Shown here in pieces: positions 1-8,293 of a stretch of 64,000 nt of DNA. The DNA comes from Collimonas fungivorans. Lineage in GTDB: Bacteria; Pseudomonadota; Gammaproteobacteria; Burkholderiales; Burkholderiaceae_D. Both the position numbers and the translations under genes were made by a program. Numbering within the stretch: position 1 is the stretch's first letter; the number at the start of each line of letters is the position of its first letter. The notes below the pieces were generated by a model. It did not search any database, was not told where the DNA came from, and saw nothing but the letters and a program-made list of their open reading frames with translations. The stretch spans positions 1,426,001 through 1,490,000 of the forward strand of contig NZ_CP013232.1 in the NCBI RefSeq assembly GCF_001584145.1, written 5' to 3'.

Positions 1-153
1 TTAACTTGGCAATGCGAAAGAGGTCATATTTGGCAAGCCACGCCAGGGACTGTCAGAATTCAGGGATCTTGGTGTCAGCAGTGCCATTTCGATAGCATGA
101 CCAAACCGAAACAGCCGCGCAAACGCAAGTTGAAGGGACCGATTCTGCTGTGA
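1..153 (+). CDS. C-terminal fragment of a zinc-ribbon protein (5' end outside window)
   Basis: Reading from base 1, frame 1 stays open for 50 codons to a TGA at 151-153. The peptide has a CERGH motif at codons 5-9 and a GSWCQQC motif at codons 23-28. That C-x2-GH…C-x2-C arrangement is the treble-clef/zinc-ribbon pattern seen as repeats in some nuclease-associated and mobile-element proteins. A basic tail rich in Lys, Arg and Pro follows (codons 34-47). What lies upstream is unknown, so no function can be assigned beyond probable zinc and nucleic-acid binding. It sits at the edge of an AT-rich accessory stretch. Confidence 0.55.
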   Translation, partial: LTWQCERGHIWQATPGTVRIQGSWCQQCHFDSMTKPKQPRKRKLKGPILL

Positions 154-254
154 ATGCAAGGCTATGTTGAACCATTGACGTAGATGGAAACCGGAAATAA
201 GCCATACTGAATTTGTGCCGGACAATGCTGAATACAGACTATTCAGAGCGGCAC

Positions 255-596
255 ATGGCAAAAGACACTGAGAAGAACGCGCCTGGCATCTTTAGCAAAT
301 GGGGCACGTCGGCAAAAAAATGGTTGTCCGGAAACGTCGAAGACGTGAGCGATCTGGGAAAGGACGACCCCTACGTCTTTGATTTTGGTTCTGCCACACA
401 GTCTCTGCTGGGAACCGGCCGCCGCGAAGCTCGGGGTCCTTGCAATGACACATATTGCATTACGAGTCCGTACTCGATTTCTTGGAGTGGAGCTTCGACA
501 ATGTGTCATTGCAAGACTCCCAATTTCTTTCTAGTTCCGACGAAAGAGCGCAACGATTACTTTAAACGAATTACGGTACCGGAGCTGATGAAATGA
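255..596 (+). CDS. Unrecognised small protein, reading frame crosses a palindromic insertion
   Basis: This 113-codon frame starts at ATG 255 behind a weak AGAGCGG. I do not recognise the family. The first ~58 residues look like an ordinary soluble protein (for example WGTSAKKWLSG and DDPYVFDFGS). From about base 430 to 520 the frame runs through a palindromic element with perfect 15-bp arms, so the Cys-rich middle is probably encoded by inserted DNA. The last ~25 residues again look protein-like. The stop overlaps the next start as ATGA, which suggests translational coupling. It may be a damaged gene, with 593-1042 its partner; a toxin/immunity relationship is only a guess. Confidence 0.45.
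   Translation: MAKDTEKNAPGIFSKWGTSAKKWLSGNVEDVSDLGKDDPYVFDFGSATQSLLGTGRREARGPCNDTYCITSPYSISWSGASTMCHCKTPNFFLVPTKERNDYFKRITVPELMK
435..521. repeat. Small palindromic (REP/MITE-like) element inside a gene
   Basis: Perfect 15-bp inverted arms at 439-453 (CTTGCAATGACACAT) and 501-515, with partial similarity continuing outward for a few bases (GGGTC against GACTCC). The arm core, read as TGTCATTGCAAG, resembles the GTCATTGCGAGG-type repeats scattered through many proteobacterial genomes. It lies inside the frame at 255-596. Boundaries are approximate, because I see no clear target duplication. Confidence 0.55.
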
Positions 597-1042
597 TTGA
601 GAATTTTCAGTTGATATTGCTTGGTGGTACATATGATGCAGTGAATAATCCGTCTGCATATGCTAGTCCGTGGGGTAGCAATTTGGTGGCTGCGCTTGCT
701 GTTGGCTGTCGTTGGCAAAACAAGGGTGTTTGGGTAACGAAATTTCAAGGTTTTCCTGAGCAGGCGCGGCGACAAACAATTGATGCCAACACCCTTTCTG
801 ATCATTCTGGAGTGGTTTTTGTCGAAATTGACTATGACTACAGTCGTAATAATAATGCTGTCATTTTCAATCCCGATGGCGGCGAGAGAATTAGATTAAC
901 GAGCCCATATGGACAATTTACTGCGGTAAATTACGAAAATGATCAGTTAGGTTTTCTGGTTTGTGATGACAGAAATATCGAACGCTGGTACGCGTACGAT
1001 GTTGCAGCAAACGAATTTACTCGGTGGCATCCAGTTCGGTGA
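593..1042 (+). CDS. Unrecognised 149-residue protein, coupled to the preceding gene
   Basis: This is a well-formed soluble frame with no signal peptide or membrane segment. It contains aromatic and Asp/Asn-rich motifs such as FVEIDYDYSRNNN and CDDRNIERWYAYD. Its ATG overlaps the stop of the gene at 255-596 (ATGA), so the two were probably co-translated. The size, acidity and position after a small gene are compatible with an immunity-type protein, but no family is recognised and this is inference only. The low GC content and rare-codon flavour match the accessory region and differ from the core genes beyond 5.4 kb. Confidence 0.6.
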   Translation: MIENFQLILLGGTYDAVNNPSAYASPWGSNLVAALAVGCRWQNKGVWVTKFQGFPEQARRQTIDANTLSDHSGVVFVEIDYDYSRNNNAVIFNPDGGERIRLTSPYGQFTAVNYENDQLGFLVCDDRNIERWYAYDVAANEFTRWHPVR

Positions 1043-1181
1043 ACAGAGTTCATCGTAGTGCCGCCGCATACATTTTTGCTCGACGTAGGAATGCTTCTTT
1101 TTCTCCTTCGAGAATTGCACACGCGGCATCGCGAGTATTCGTATGGTCTATGGATACGCCAAAGCGAGCCGCTTTCGTGGC

Positions 1182-1838
1182 TCAAATTTTAAAGGGATTC
1201 TTTGGTTTTTCTGAGCCGTCGTGTGAAGCCGATGGCAATTTAACTTGAGGCGTCTCGAAGGGAATGGCTTCACACGATTTTGGATCAGAAAAATTCCCAT
1301 CTATTGAAGGTTGGTTGTCCCACTCGCCATTTCTTTTTTCAAAAACTATATTGATTCCATTTGGTCTTTCTGCCCATTCACTCCAGCGCCAAGACGGTTT
1401 GTCGGCTTTCTGCGCTTTATTAAAATCCTCGCAGCCGATGCCAGAGCAACTGGGTACAGGTATTTCCTCTAAAACTCTGATTGCCCTGAAGGTCAGTTTC
1501 ATGCCCCCTTTCCATTGGAGACCATTTAATCGTTCTACATCTGTTATTGGTCGACCAGAAAATAGTGTAATTTTTGGTTCAAGTATTTGGAAAAAACTTG
1601 GCACTCCATCTGATATCCCCCAACGATATCTAAAAAAATGCTGACCATTGCATTGAAAAATCTTCGACTCGATATACTGTTTGCCAATGACGAAGGCCTC
1701 TGTGCTTTCCTTTGAATCCTTCACTTCCTCTTTTTTCGTAGCGTGAGAAAAAACGGGGATGAAAATTAGACTGGCTATAAATATTGATAGAGGAACAGTA
1801 CGAAAAAATTTTGATTTTATTGGATGAGAATTGGACAT
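1182..1838 (-). CDS. Unrecognised secreted protein
   Basis: 218 residues. The N-terminus has a basic stretch, then a hydrophobic segment (about residues 16-31) ending in SHA, a typical signal peptide with a cleavage site. The mature part carries four cysteines, including SCSGIGCEDF, consistent with export to an oxidising compartment. AAAGGG lies upstream of the ATG. No family is recognised. It is followed downstream on the same strand by nothing clear; upstream lies another small secreted protein (1928-2389), and the two could be co-transcribed. Confidence 0.6.
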   Translation of the reverse strand: MSNSHPIKSKFFRTVPLSIFIASLIFIPVFSHATKKEEVKDSKESTEAFVIGKQYIESKIFQCNGQHFFRYRWGISDGVPSFFQILEPKITLFSGRPITDVERLNGLQWKGGMKLTFRAIRVLEEIPVPSCSGIGCEDFNKAQKADKPSWRWSEWAERPNGINIVFEKRNGEWDNQPSIDGNFSDPKSCEAIPFETPQVKLPSASHDGSEKPKNPFKI

Positions 1839-1927
1839 GGTGCCCTTTCATAATTGAACTTTGAACCGTCAACTATTTGCAGAAAATAACCTACTGGAAT
1901 CAGTGCCGGTTCGTCGATATTTAGGCG

Positions 1928-2389
1928 TCATTGCGCTTTTAGAATTTTTCCGTTTTCGGAAATTACGTCGTTTTCGAAAATATATTTCACATTCCGCCCC
2001 TTCGTATCTTTCATACGTAATACAATTTTTTCCCCGCTTCGAACAATTTTTGGACTGTCATCGCAAGTTCCAAATGTTGATGATATTTTTACGTCAGCTT
2101 TACCTGCTACAGTAATAAAGAAATACAACTGACAAGTTGCGCTAACCTCATCGATCACAAGTACAGTGTCTTTATCGCCTAAATCGTATTTATCTCTAAA
2201 CGACATTCCCAAAGAGTCTGCATCAGCACTTAATTTTTTGCCGTTGAAAAATAAACTCATACTTCCTATGTCACCTGTGATCGCCAGGGTTCCGAATCGT
2301 GTTGCTGCAGTCTTATCGCCATTTGCTGCGACGCCTCCAGCTAGAAGACTGATAGCAAGAAAAATAGAGATGCGAAGTATCGAGATCAT
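1928..2389 (-). CDS. Unrecognised small secreted protein
   Basis: 153 residues from the ATG at 2389, chosen because GGAAGGA sits about 8 bases upstream and because it puts a clean signal peptide (SIFLAISLLAGGVAANG) at the very N-terminus. An in-frame ATG 12 codons further up (2425) is less likely. The mature protein is small and beta-rich in appearance, with two cysteines (…SATCQLYF…FGTCDDS…) that could form a disulphide. No family is recognised. Confidence 0.6.
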   Translation of the reverse strand: MISILRISIFLAISLLAGGVAANGDKTAATRFGTLAITGDIGSMSLFFNGKKLSADADSLGMSFRDKYDLGDKDTVLVIDEVSATCQLYFFITVAGKADVKISSTFGTCDDSPKIVRSGEKIVLRMKDTKGRNVKYIFENDVISENGKILKAQ

Positions 2390-2555
2390 TTTGAGATCCT
2401 TCCAGAGAAGTACTTTGAATTGCATACTGAGCAGCCGGATTTTAGTTTGTAAGATGCAGCGATACTCAAGTCTGCGGCGATGAATGAGGCCATTGTTTTA
2501 TCCTTGTTTATGTTGCGAAATACGGTTGTTTAAATTAACCAATCGCTAGTTTATA

Positions 2556-2571
2556 ACAACCATATGGTTGT
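2556..2571. promoter_or_regulatory. Perfect 16-bp palindrome, candidate operator of the XRE regulator
   Basis: ACAACCATATGGTTGT is a perfect dyad ending 34 bases before the start of the XRE-family gene at 2606. A related half-site, GGTTGT, occurs at 2524-2529 within another inverted repeat (GGTT…AACC). Position and symmetry suit autoregulation by the helix-turn-helix protein, which is an inference. Confidence 0.5.
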
Positions 2572-2605
2572 ATGGAAAGAATAAACACGAATCAAACTTG
2601 GTGGT

Positions 2606-3058
2606 ATGCCAAGCCCCCAAGACGATAAAAAAGAATTCTCCCTGCGACTGAAACAGGCTTTGAAACGCAGCCCGAAAAAAATCAACACACCAACTGAGCT
2701 GGAGGTGGAGTTCAACTTGCGTCACAAGGGGGATTCAATAAGCCAGCAGGCCGCCCAGAAGTGGATGAGTGGTTTAGCACGCCCGACGCCGGATAAGATC
2801 GAAACCCTTGCAGAATGGCTTAATGTTTCAGCAAGATGGTTGAGGTATGGTTTTGCTGAAGATAGACCGGCGCCGATTGCTGAGCGAAAGCACCAGCCAA
2901 AAAAGTCAGTACCAGCAATTCAGCCCACGGAGGATGAGCTCAAGCTACTGGCAAGGTTGCGTAGTCTCGGTGAGCATCGGCGTAATCTAGTGATCGAGAT
3001 CCTAGAACAGTTCTCGCTTGAACAGGAAATGTGGAGTGACTATTCGAGGGACAATTGA
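2606..3058 (+). CDS. XRE-family helix-turn-helix transcriptional regulator
   Basis: 150 residues. The N-terminal half (about 8-75) has the layout of a Cro/CI-type domain: an N-terminal helix (FSLRLKQALKR), then the region GDSISQQAAQKWMSG as recognition helices, followed by PTPDKIETLAEWLNVS, the conserved 'metabolic gene regulator' tail of this group. The C-terminal part is charged, ends in a helical segment (LLARLRSLGEHRRNLVIEIL) and may dimerise. It is a likely DNA-binding repressor. The perfect palindrome upstream (2556-2571) is the obvious candidate target. Its gene ends 30 bases before the IS element. Confidence 0.8.
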   Translation: MPSPQDDKKEFSLRLKQALKRSPKKINTPTELEVEFNLRHKGDSISQQAAQKWMSGLARPTPDKIETLAEWLNVSARWLRYGFAEDRPAPIAERKHQPKKSVPAIQPTEDELKLLARLRSLGEHRRNLVIEILEQFSLEQEMWSDYSRDN

Positions 3059-3081
3059 TTTTGGTAACTAGCTAAATGCAG

Positions 3082-3088
3082 CATTAGG
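3082..3088. repeat. Target-site duplication, left copy (CATTAGG)
   Basis: CATTAGG directly abuts the left terminal repeat of the IS element. The same 7 bases recur at 4310-4316 directly after the right end. Confidence 0.9.
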
Positions 3089-4309
3089 TGTAGTAGTCGC
3101 GATCTGATCTGACATTCCCCGGTTTGACGTGTGCAGTTGTCAGGTCAAATTCAGTTGTTCAGTGTCGTGATTTTATCTTGCCAGGCCTCCTTTCCGTCAA
3201 TTAGTGTTTGTATGGGTGTCCGACCGCAGCACATCTTCCCTTGGTGTGTGCGGTCATTGTTGTAATAAGCCAGCCAGTCGTCGAGATCGCTTTGCAGCTC
3301 TTCAATCGAGCGATAGATCTTGCGCCGGAATGTGACCTGATAAAACTCCTGCAGAATGGTTTTATGAAAGCGCTCGCAGATTCCATTGGTCTGCGGATGC
3401 CGAACCTTCGTCTTGGTGTGCTCAATGTCATTGAGGGCCAGGTAAAGCTGGTAGTCGTGGGCTTCCGGCCTGCCACAATATTCGGTACCACGGTCGGTCA
3501 GCACGCGGATCAAGCCCATTTCCTGTTCTGCCAGGAACGGCAACACTCGGTCATTCAATAGATCGGCTGCGGTGATTGGCGTCTTCGTTGTATAGAGCTT
3601 GGCCGCTGCCCACTTCGAGTATGTGTCGACGAAGGTCTGCTGATAGATTCGGCCTACGCCCTTGATGGTGCCGACATAGAAGGTGTCCTGGCTGCCAAGA
3701 TAGCCAGGATGGGCCGTCTCGATCTCTCCGTGCGCCACGTCGTCTTCCTGCTTCATCTCCAGCGCGACGACCTGCGCTTCGGTCAGAACCTCGCCAGTTT
3801 CAGCAACGTGCCGCTCCAGCGCTGAAAGACGCTTCTTGAACGATTCCAAGTCGCGCCGTAACCAGACGGACCGCACACCGGATGGGGAAACAAAAACACC
3901 ACGCTTACGCAGTTCGTTCGATACACGGACTTGGCCGAACGCCGGCTGCTCCAGGGCGAATTGAGCTACAGCCATTTCAGTGGCTTCTTCAACGCGATTT
4001 CTGAGATTGGGCTTTCTACGGTTGGCATCAATCAGGGCATCCACACCGCCTGTTTCTACTGCCGTTTGATAGCGATAAAACGTGTCGCGGGAAAATCCCA
4101 TCACCTTGCAGGCACGAGACACGTTTCCGAGTTCTGCAGCAAGATTGAGCAGGCCGACCTTGTGCTTGATGACATTCTGAGGAACACTACGCATGGGGTT
4201 ACTCCTTGGCGCTTACGCGCTGGTTTAATAAAGATTCGCACCTCTAACAAACCGGGTAACCCCACCCATTGGCAAGGTCTTACTGTCCGATCAAGTCGGA
4301 ACTACTACA
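3089..4309 (-). mobile_element. Complete IS481-family insertion sequence (1,221 bp)
   Basis: The ends are imperfect inverted repeats of 26 bp starting TGTAGTAGT (left 3089-3114, right 4284-4309, 21 of 26 matching). They are flanked by perfect 7-bp direct repeats CATTAGG (3082-3088 and 4310-4316). The single long gene inside is an intact IS481-type transposase. Insertion fell between the 3' ends of two convergent genes (XRE regulator ending 3058 and the small protein ending 4320), so no gene appears broken. The intact duplication suggests a recent, still potentially active insertion. Confidence 0.92.
3151..4194 (-). CDS. IS481-family transposase
   Basis: 347 residues, full length for the family. 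An N-terminal helix-turn-helix (about 13-45, NLAAELGNVSRACKVMGFSR) precedes an rve-type integrase core. The DDE residues appear as D170 (SQDTFYVGT), D234 (LTDRGTEYC) and E274 (GICERFHKT). A C-terminal integrase tail (LAYYNNDRTHQGK) follows. There is no frameshift or internal stop. The gene lies within the terminal repeats of the element at 3089-4309. Confidence 0.95.
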   Translation of the reverse strand: MRSVPQNVIKHKVGLLNLAAELGNVSRACKVMGFSRDTFYRYQTAVETGGVDALIDANRRKPNLRNRVEEATEMAVAQFALEQPAFGQVRVSNELRKRGVFVSPSGVRSVWLRRDLESFKKRLSALERHVAETGEVLTEAQVVALEMKQEDDVAHGEIETAHPGYLGSQDTFYVGTIKGVGRIYQQTFVDTYSKWAAAKLYTTKTPITAADLLNDRVLPFLAEQEMGLIRVLTDRGTEYCGRPEAHDYQLYLALNDIEHTKTKVRHPQTNGICERFHKTILQEFYQVTFRRKIYRSIEELQSDLDDWLAYYNNDRTHQGKMCCGRTPIQTLIDGKEAWQDKITTLNN

Positions 4310-4316
4310 CATTAGG
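4310..4316. repeat. Target-site duplication, right copy (CATTAGG)
   Basis: Second copy of the 7-bp duplication flanking the IS481-type element. It begins immediately after the right terminal repeat and lies 3 bases before the stop of the next gene. Confidence 0.9.
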
Positions 4317-4319
4317 TGA

Positions 4320-4733
4320 TCAATACTCGTCCGGCAGCAAAAGTGTCGTCACGCTGCGATCATGCTCCGTGATTATCCAAAGCCGCTCGCGTCTGGCTCC
4401 CAGCCTATACTCGGACAATATTCGATTGCCGTTGTTAACTGCCCGAGCGTTTTCTTCTGCATCTTCTGCGCAGACAACACCCCAATCGCCGCATTGGTGT
4501 CGCCTGACATAGATGCTACCGTTGATCCCGAGGCGGTCCAATAAATCCACGGCACTGCGGGTAGCGACAATCTCTCCAAGTGCAAACAATGGCTCCCCAA
4601 TCTGCGTGGGTACAAACACAATGAAGGCGGCAAATAGCTCCAGCTCTTCCGGCGAAATTGGCGCTCCAGCCTGAGTGTCTTCTTCAGTTGAGTTGGCATG
4701 AATTTCCTGCTTGTCGTGATTATTACGGCTCAT
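4320..4733 (-). CDS. Small plasmid/island-type protein of unknown function
   Basis: 137 residues, with a near-perfect AAGGAG six bases before the ATG. The C-terminal ~95 residues follow a pattern I know from small proteins on plasmids and integrative elements of proteobacteria: (G)EIVATRSAVDLLDRLGI, then RHQCGDWGVV, then NGNRILSEYRLG and WIITEHDRSVTTLLLPDEY. Databases often mislabel these as a type I restriction M subunit, but no methyltransferase motif is present. The real function is unknown. The N-terminal ~40 residues are acidic and low complexity. An IS element inserted just beyond its stop codon. The gene supports the view that 1-5283 is a genomic island. Confidence 0.75.
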   Translation of the reverse strand: MSRNNHDKQEIHANSTEEDTQAGAPISPEELELFAAFIVFVPTQIGEPLFALGEIVATRSAVDLLDRLGINGSIYVRRHQCGDWGVVCAEDAEENARAVNNGNRILSEYRLGARRERLWIITEHDRSVTTLLLPDEY

Positions 4734-5246
4734 ATGAACTCCTTCATAAAGTAGGGACGAACAAATACCTCCGATCAGTCGGATGTCGAAATACGAAGGT
4801 ATTTCTCGTTGGTTGGTTAGATATTGAAGCGGGAGAGAGGCGAGACTACAGAAGCTCGACTGAGTTTTTGGGCAAAAGTAAAACCCAATTCTGATATATC
4901 AATAACTAGAATCAAGCTGACACTTATTGCTTGATGGCGCAAAAAAGCGACACACTTTAGTAGCGTTCTTTGACCGCTGTTATATGGTGAAAATTATGAA
5001 GGGGGTGATGCGATTGATCGTTGCAAGTACGCTTGATACTCGGAAGAAAATCGATGTTGTGATACTTCTCTACACGTGCGAAACGGACGGCTAAGGCCTC
5101 CAAACATTGAATATATTGTACGTCCCCGTGCTGAACACGACCATCAATAAACTCTCGAAGTAGAAGAAATGACATTATTGCAACAACTTGAGGTGTTTTA
5201 ATCCATGTGTCACGCTATGTGTCATACAAAAATAGATAAAATAAAA
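4734..5246. other. Gene-poor stretch between island gene and tRNA
   Basis: No convincing gene in about 500 bases. The longest frame is a 72-codon minus-strand one (4957-5175) without a ribosome binding site or recognisable motif. Base composition is AT-rich. There is no integrase next to the tRNA, although such a gene would be expected for an intact tRNA-integrated island. Confidence 0.5.
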
Positions 5247-5272
5247 GGGTTACATGCAAAAGCATGTAACCC
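5247..5272 (-). terminator. Rho-independent terminator of the tRNA gene
   Basis: A perfect 11-bp stem (GGGTTACATGC, 5247-5257, and 5262-5272) with an AAAA/TTTT loop. Read on the minus strand it is followed by TTTTATTTTA, and it starts 12 bases after the tRNA 3' end. The plus-strand side also carries a T-rich tract, so it may work both ways. Confidence 0.85.
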
Positions 5273-5283
5273 TTTGTTTTATA

Positions 5284-5362
<79 letters not shown>

Positions 5363-5460
5363 AATTAATCGATCCCGTATTATAGAAAAATACCTGGACG
5401 AAAGGTAAGCGAATTATCGAGGATCATTCAAAAAACACCGAGAATGATCCACGATTAACC

Positions 5461-7941
5461 TTAATTACCTTCGAGGAAGCTCTTCAGCTTGTCGGAGCGG
5501 GAAGGGTGGCGCAGCTTGCGCAGCGCTTTGGCTTCTATTTGACGGATCCGCTCACGCGTTACGTCGAACTGCTTGCCGACTTCTTCCAGGGTATGGTCGG
5601 TCGACATTTCGATGCCGAAACGCATCCGCAATACCTTCGCTTCGCGCGGGGTCAGCGAATCGAGAATGTCCTTCACCACGCCGCGCATCGATGCATGCAA
5701 GGCGGCATCGGCCGGGGCCAGGGTGTTGTTGTCCTCGATGAAATCGCCCAGGTGCGAATCGTCGTCGTCGCCTATCGGTGTTTCCATCGAAATCGGCTCT
5801 TTGGCGATCTTCATGATCTTGCGGATCTTGTCTTCCGGCATTTCCATCTTGATCGCCAGTGTCGCCGGATCCGGCTCTGCGCCTGTCTCTTGCAAGATCT
5901 GGCGCGAGATGCGGTTCATCTTGTTGATCGTTTCGATCATATGCACCGGGATACGGATGGTGCGCGCCTGGTCGGCGATCGAACGGGTGATGGCCTGGCG
6001 GATCCACCATGTCGCATAGGTCGAGAATTTATAGCCGCGACGGTATTCGAACTTGTCGACCGCTTTCATCAAACCGATGTTGCCTTCCTGGATCAGGTCC
6101 AGGAACTGCAAGCCGCGGTTGGTGTATTTTTTTGCGATCGAGATCACCAGCCGCAAGTTGGCTTCGGTCATTTCGCGCTTCGCCATGCGGGCTTTTTTCT
6201 CGCCCGCGCCCATCTTCTTGTTGATGCCGCGCAGGTCTGGCAGCGGCAGCACGACGCGCGCCTGCAGGTCGATCAGGCGTTGCTGCAGTTCTTTCACGGC
6301 AGGCACGTTACGGCTCAGCACGGTGCTATATGCATGGTTGCCGCTGACTTCACCGTCGACCCAGTCGAGATTGGTTTCGTTGCCCGGGAAAACCTTGATG
6401 AAATGCGGGCGCGGCATGCCGCACTTGTTGACCGCGACATCGAGGATCTGGCGTTCGATCTGGCGTACTTCATCGACCTGGCCGCGCAGGGTGTCGCACA
6501 ACTTTTCGACGACCTTGGCGGTAAAGCGGATTCCCAGCAATTCGTTGGAGATGATCTCTTGCGCCTTGACGTAAGGCTTGGAGTTGTAGCCTTCTTTTTC
6601 GAAAGCCTTGCGCATCTTGTCGAACTGGGTCGAAATGGTCTCGAACTTGCCGAGCGCATCGCGTTTCAGCTGTTCCAGCTGTTCCGCCGAGAAGCCGGCC
6701 GCGCCCGAAGTCGAGCTGGCGTCGTCTTCTTCTGCGTCTTCTTCTTCCTCTTCCTCTTCGTCGTCGCTGTCTTCGTCGGCGGCAGTAGCTGCTGCGCTGG
6801 CGGTGGCTGCTTCGTCAGTCTGGTTAGGATCGACCAGGCCATCGACGATTTCATCGATCTTGATTTCGTCCTTGCCGATCTTGTCGGCAGCCAGCAAGAT
6901 CTCGGCGATGGTGGTCGGGCAGGCGGAAATTGCCTGGATCATGTCTTTCAGGCCGTCTTCAATACGCTTGGCGATCTCGATTTCGCCTTCACGCGTCAGC
7001 AGCTCGACCGAACCCATTTCACGCATGTACATGCGGACCGGGTCGGTGGTGCGGCCAAAGTCGGAGTCGACGGTAGACAGCGCGGCTTCGGCCGCAGCTT
7101 CGGCGTCGTCGTCGCTGGCGACGGTGGCGACGTTATCCGACAGCAGCAGCGTTTCCGCGTCTGGCGCCTGTTCGTAGACGGCAATCCCCATGTCGCTGAA
7201 AGTACCGATGATGCCTTCGATGGCTTCCGGATCGATAATGTTTTCAGGCAGGTGATCGTTGATTTCGGAGAAAGTCAGGAAGCCGCGCTCCTTGCCCATC
7301 TTGATCAGGGTCTTGAGCTTCTGGCGGCGCGCTTCGAGTTCTTCTTCGCTGGCTTCGGTATCGGACGAGAAGGCGTCTTTCAGCAGTGCCTTTTCCTTGG
7401 CTTTGCGATCTTTCGCCTTGGCCTTGTCGACTGCTTTCAGTTCGGCGCGTTCGACAGCATTGAGCGCCGCGACTTCGTCGTTTTCCGGCTGGAATTCTTT
7501 TGGCTTGCGGCCACGACGGCCCGGCACCTTAACCGACGGCAAGATGTAGCCGGAAGTATCAATCGCCGCCAGTGTTGCGGCATCCGTGGTTTGACTTACG
7601 CCTGATCCGATCATCACGCTGACATCGGCTTTAATTGGAGCCGGCGCTGCATTTTTGGATGATTTGACGACTTTGAGTTGTGGTTTCTTGATTGTCACAG
7701 GGGCTTTCGATTTCACAGATACTGGTTTTGCAACAGTTCTTGATGCTTTCGTGGTCGTTGCAGTTGCTTTAGAAACTACTTTCTTGCTAACGGGCTTCGC
7801 CGGCGCTTTGGATGAAGCTGCCGCCGTTTTAACGGGGGACTTCGAGCTTGAGGATGAGGTGCTTACATTGGCCTTGGCCGCAGCCGGCTTTTTTACAGAA
7901 AGTGTCAGGGATTTTGCTGGTCTCTTCATTGCATTCGCCAT
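5461..7941 (-). CDS. rpoD: RNA polymerase primary sigma factor RpoD (sigma-70)
   Basis: About 826 residues from the ATG at 7941; an in-frame TTG five codons upstream (7956) is a possible alternative, and neither start has a clear Shine-Dalgarno. Region 1.1 is at about 205-258, region 1.2 ([11 protein letters not shown]) at 300-332, and an acidic non-conserved insert at 389-408. The core region 2 includes [19 protein letters not shown] and [14 protein letters not shown], and region 4 includes [20 protein letters not shown]. Residues 1-150 are an unusual Lys/Ala/Ser/Pro-rich tail resembling histone H1. It is the last gene of the rpsU–yqeY–dnaG–rpoD operon and directs housekeeping transcription. 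Confidence 0.98.
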   Translation of the reverse strand: MANAMKRPAKSLTLSVKKPAAAKANVSTSSSSSKSPVKTAAASSKAPAKPVSKKVVSKATATTTKASRTVAKPVSVKSKAPVTIKKPQLKVVKSSKNAAPAPIKADVSVMIGSGVSQTTDAATLAAIDTSGYILPSVKVPGRRGRKPKEFQPENDEVAALNAVERAELKAVDKAKAKDRKAKEKALLKDAFSSDTEASEEELEARRQKLKTLIKMGKERGFLTFSEINDHLPENIIDPEAIEGIIGTFSDMGIAVYEQAPDAETLLLSDNVATVASDDDAEAAAEAALSTVDSDFGRTTDPVRMYMREMGSVELLTREGEIEIAKRIEDGLKDMIQAISACPTTIAEILLAADKIGKDEIKIDEIVDGLVDPNQTDEAATASAAATAADEDSDDEEEEEEEDAEEDDASSTSGAAGFSAEQLEQLKRDALGKFETISTQFDKMRKAFEKEGYNSKPYVKAQEIISNELLGIRFTAKVVEKLCDTLRGQVDEVRQIERQILDVAVNKCGMPRPHFIKVFPGNETNLDWVDGEVSGNHAYSTVLSRNVPAVKELQQRLIDLQARVVLPLPDLRGINKKMGAGEKKARMAKREMTEANLRLVISIAKKYTNRGLQFLDLIQEGNIGLMKAVDKFEYRRGYKFSTYATWWIRQAITRSIADQARTIRIPVHMIETINKMNRISRQILQETGAEPDPATLAIKMEMPEDKIRKIMKIAKEPISMETPIGDDDDSHLGDFIEDNNTLAPADAALHASMRGVVKDILDSLTPREAKVLRMRFGIEMSTDHTLEEVGKQFDVTRERIRQIEAKALRKLRHPSRSDKLKSFLEGN

Positions 7942-8293
7942 GGAATCAAATACCAATTGGTTACACTGATTTGCGCGCTGCAGCTGCCTGTACTCTGTCC
8001 GTTTGAATGTTGATAAGCTTAAATCGCTGACAGAATCACTTGAGCGCCTGCTTTTATTGCTACCTTTACTGCATCCTTGCTGTTTTCCTCACCACGTTCT
8101 TGCCCGTCTAAATCAATCTGGTGCTACTATCAATTCAAGGCCCAATTCGCGCCCAATTCGGCTAAGCCTAAGGCGTTGAATCTAAAGCCTTTAATTATAG
8201 CATATGGAGGGCCTTTCCTCCAATGAGGACGGCCTTGTAACGCCGTCCGATTTGCCTGTTTTGCGCCGATTTATCTATATTTCAAGTAATTTC
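7942..8293. other. dnaG–rpoD intergenic region
   Basis: About 350 bases without a gene. It holds a candidate minus-strand promoter (8194-8223), a small hairpin just downstream of dnaG (GGAGG…CCTCC, 8206-8221), and two copies of GCCCAATTCG separated by one base (8140-8149, 8151-8160). Such a long gap suggests that rpoD has its own promoter besides read-through from dnaG. Confidence 0.5.
8194..8223 (-). promoter_or_regulatory. Candidate rpoD promoter
   Basis: On the minus strand TTGGAG (8218-8223) and a consensus TATAAT (8194-8199) are 18 bases apart, leaving a leader of about 250 bases before rpoD. The -10 is perfect and the -35 matches only partly. Confidence 0.45.

Noticed and set aside
4957..5175. 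72-codon minus-strand frame near the tRNA
   Set aside because: No ribosome binding site, no motif, and it lies in AT-rich sequence where such frames arise by chance; kept only as a remark in the gene-poor stretch.
5506..7605. 699-codon plus-strand frame across rpoD
   Set aside because: Antisense shadow of the rpoD coding strand, with no ribosome binding site or recognisable motif.
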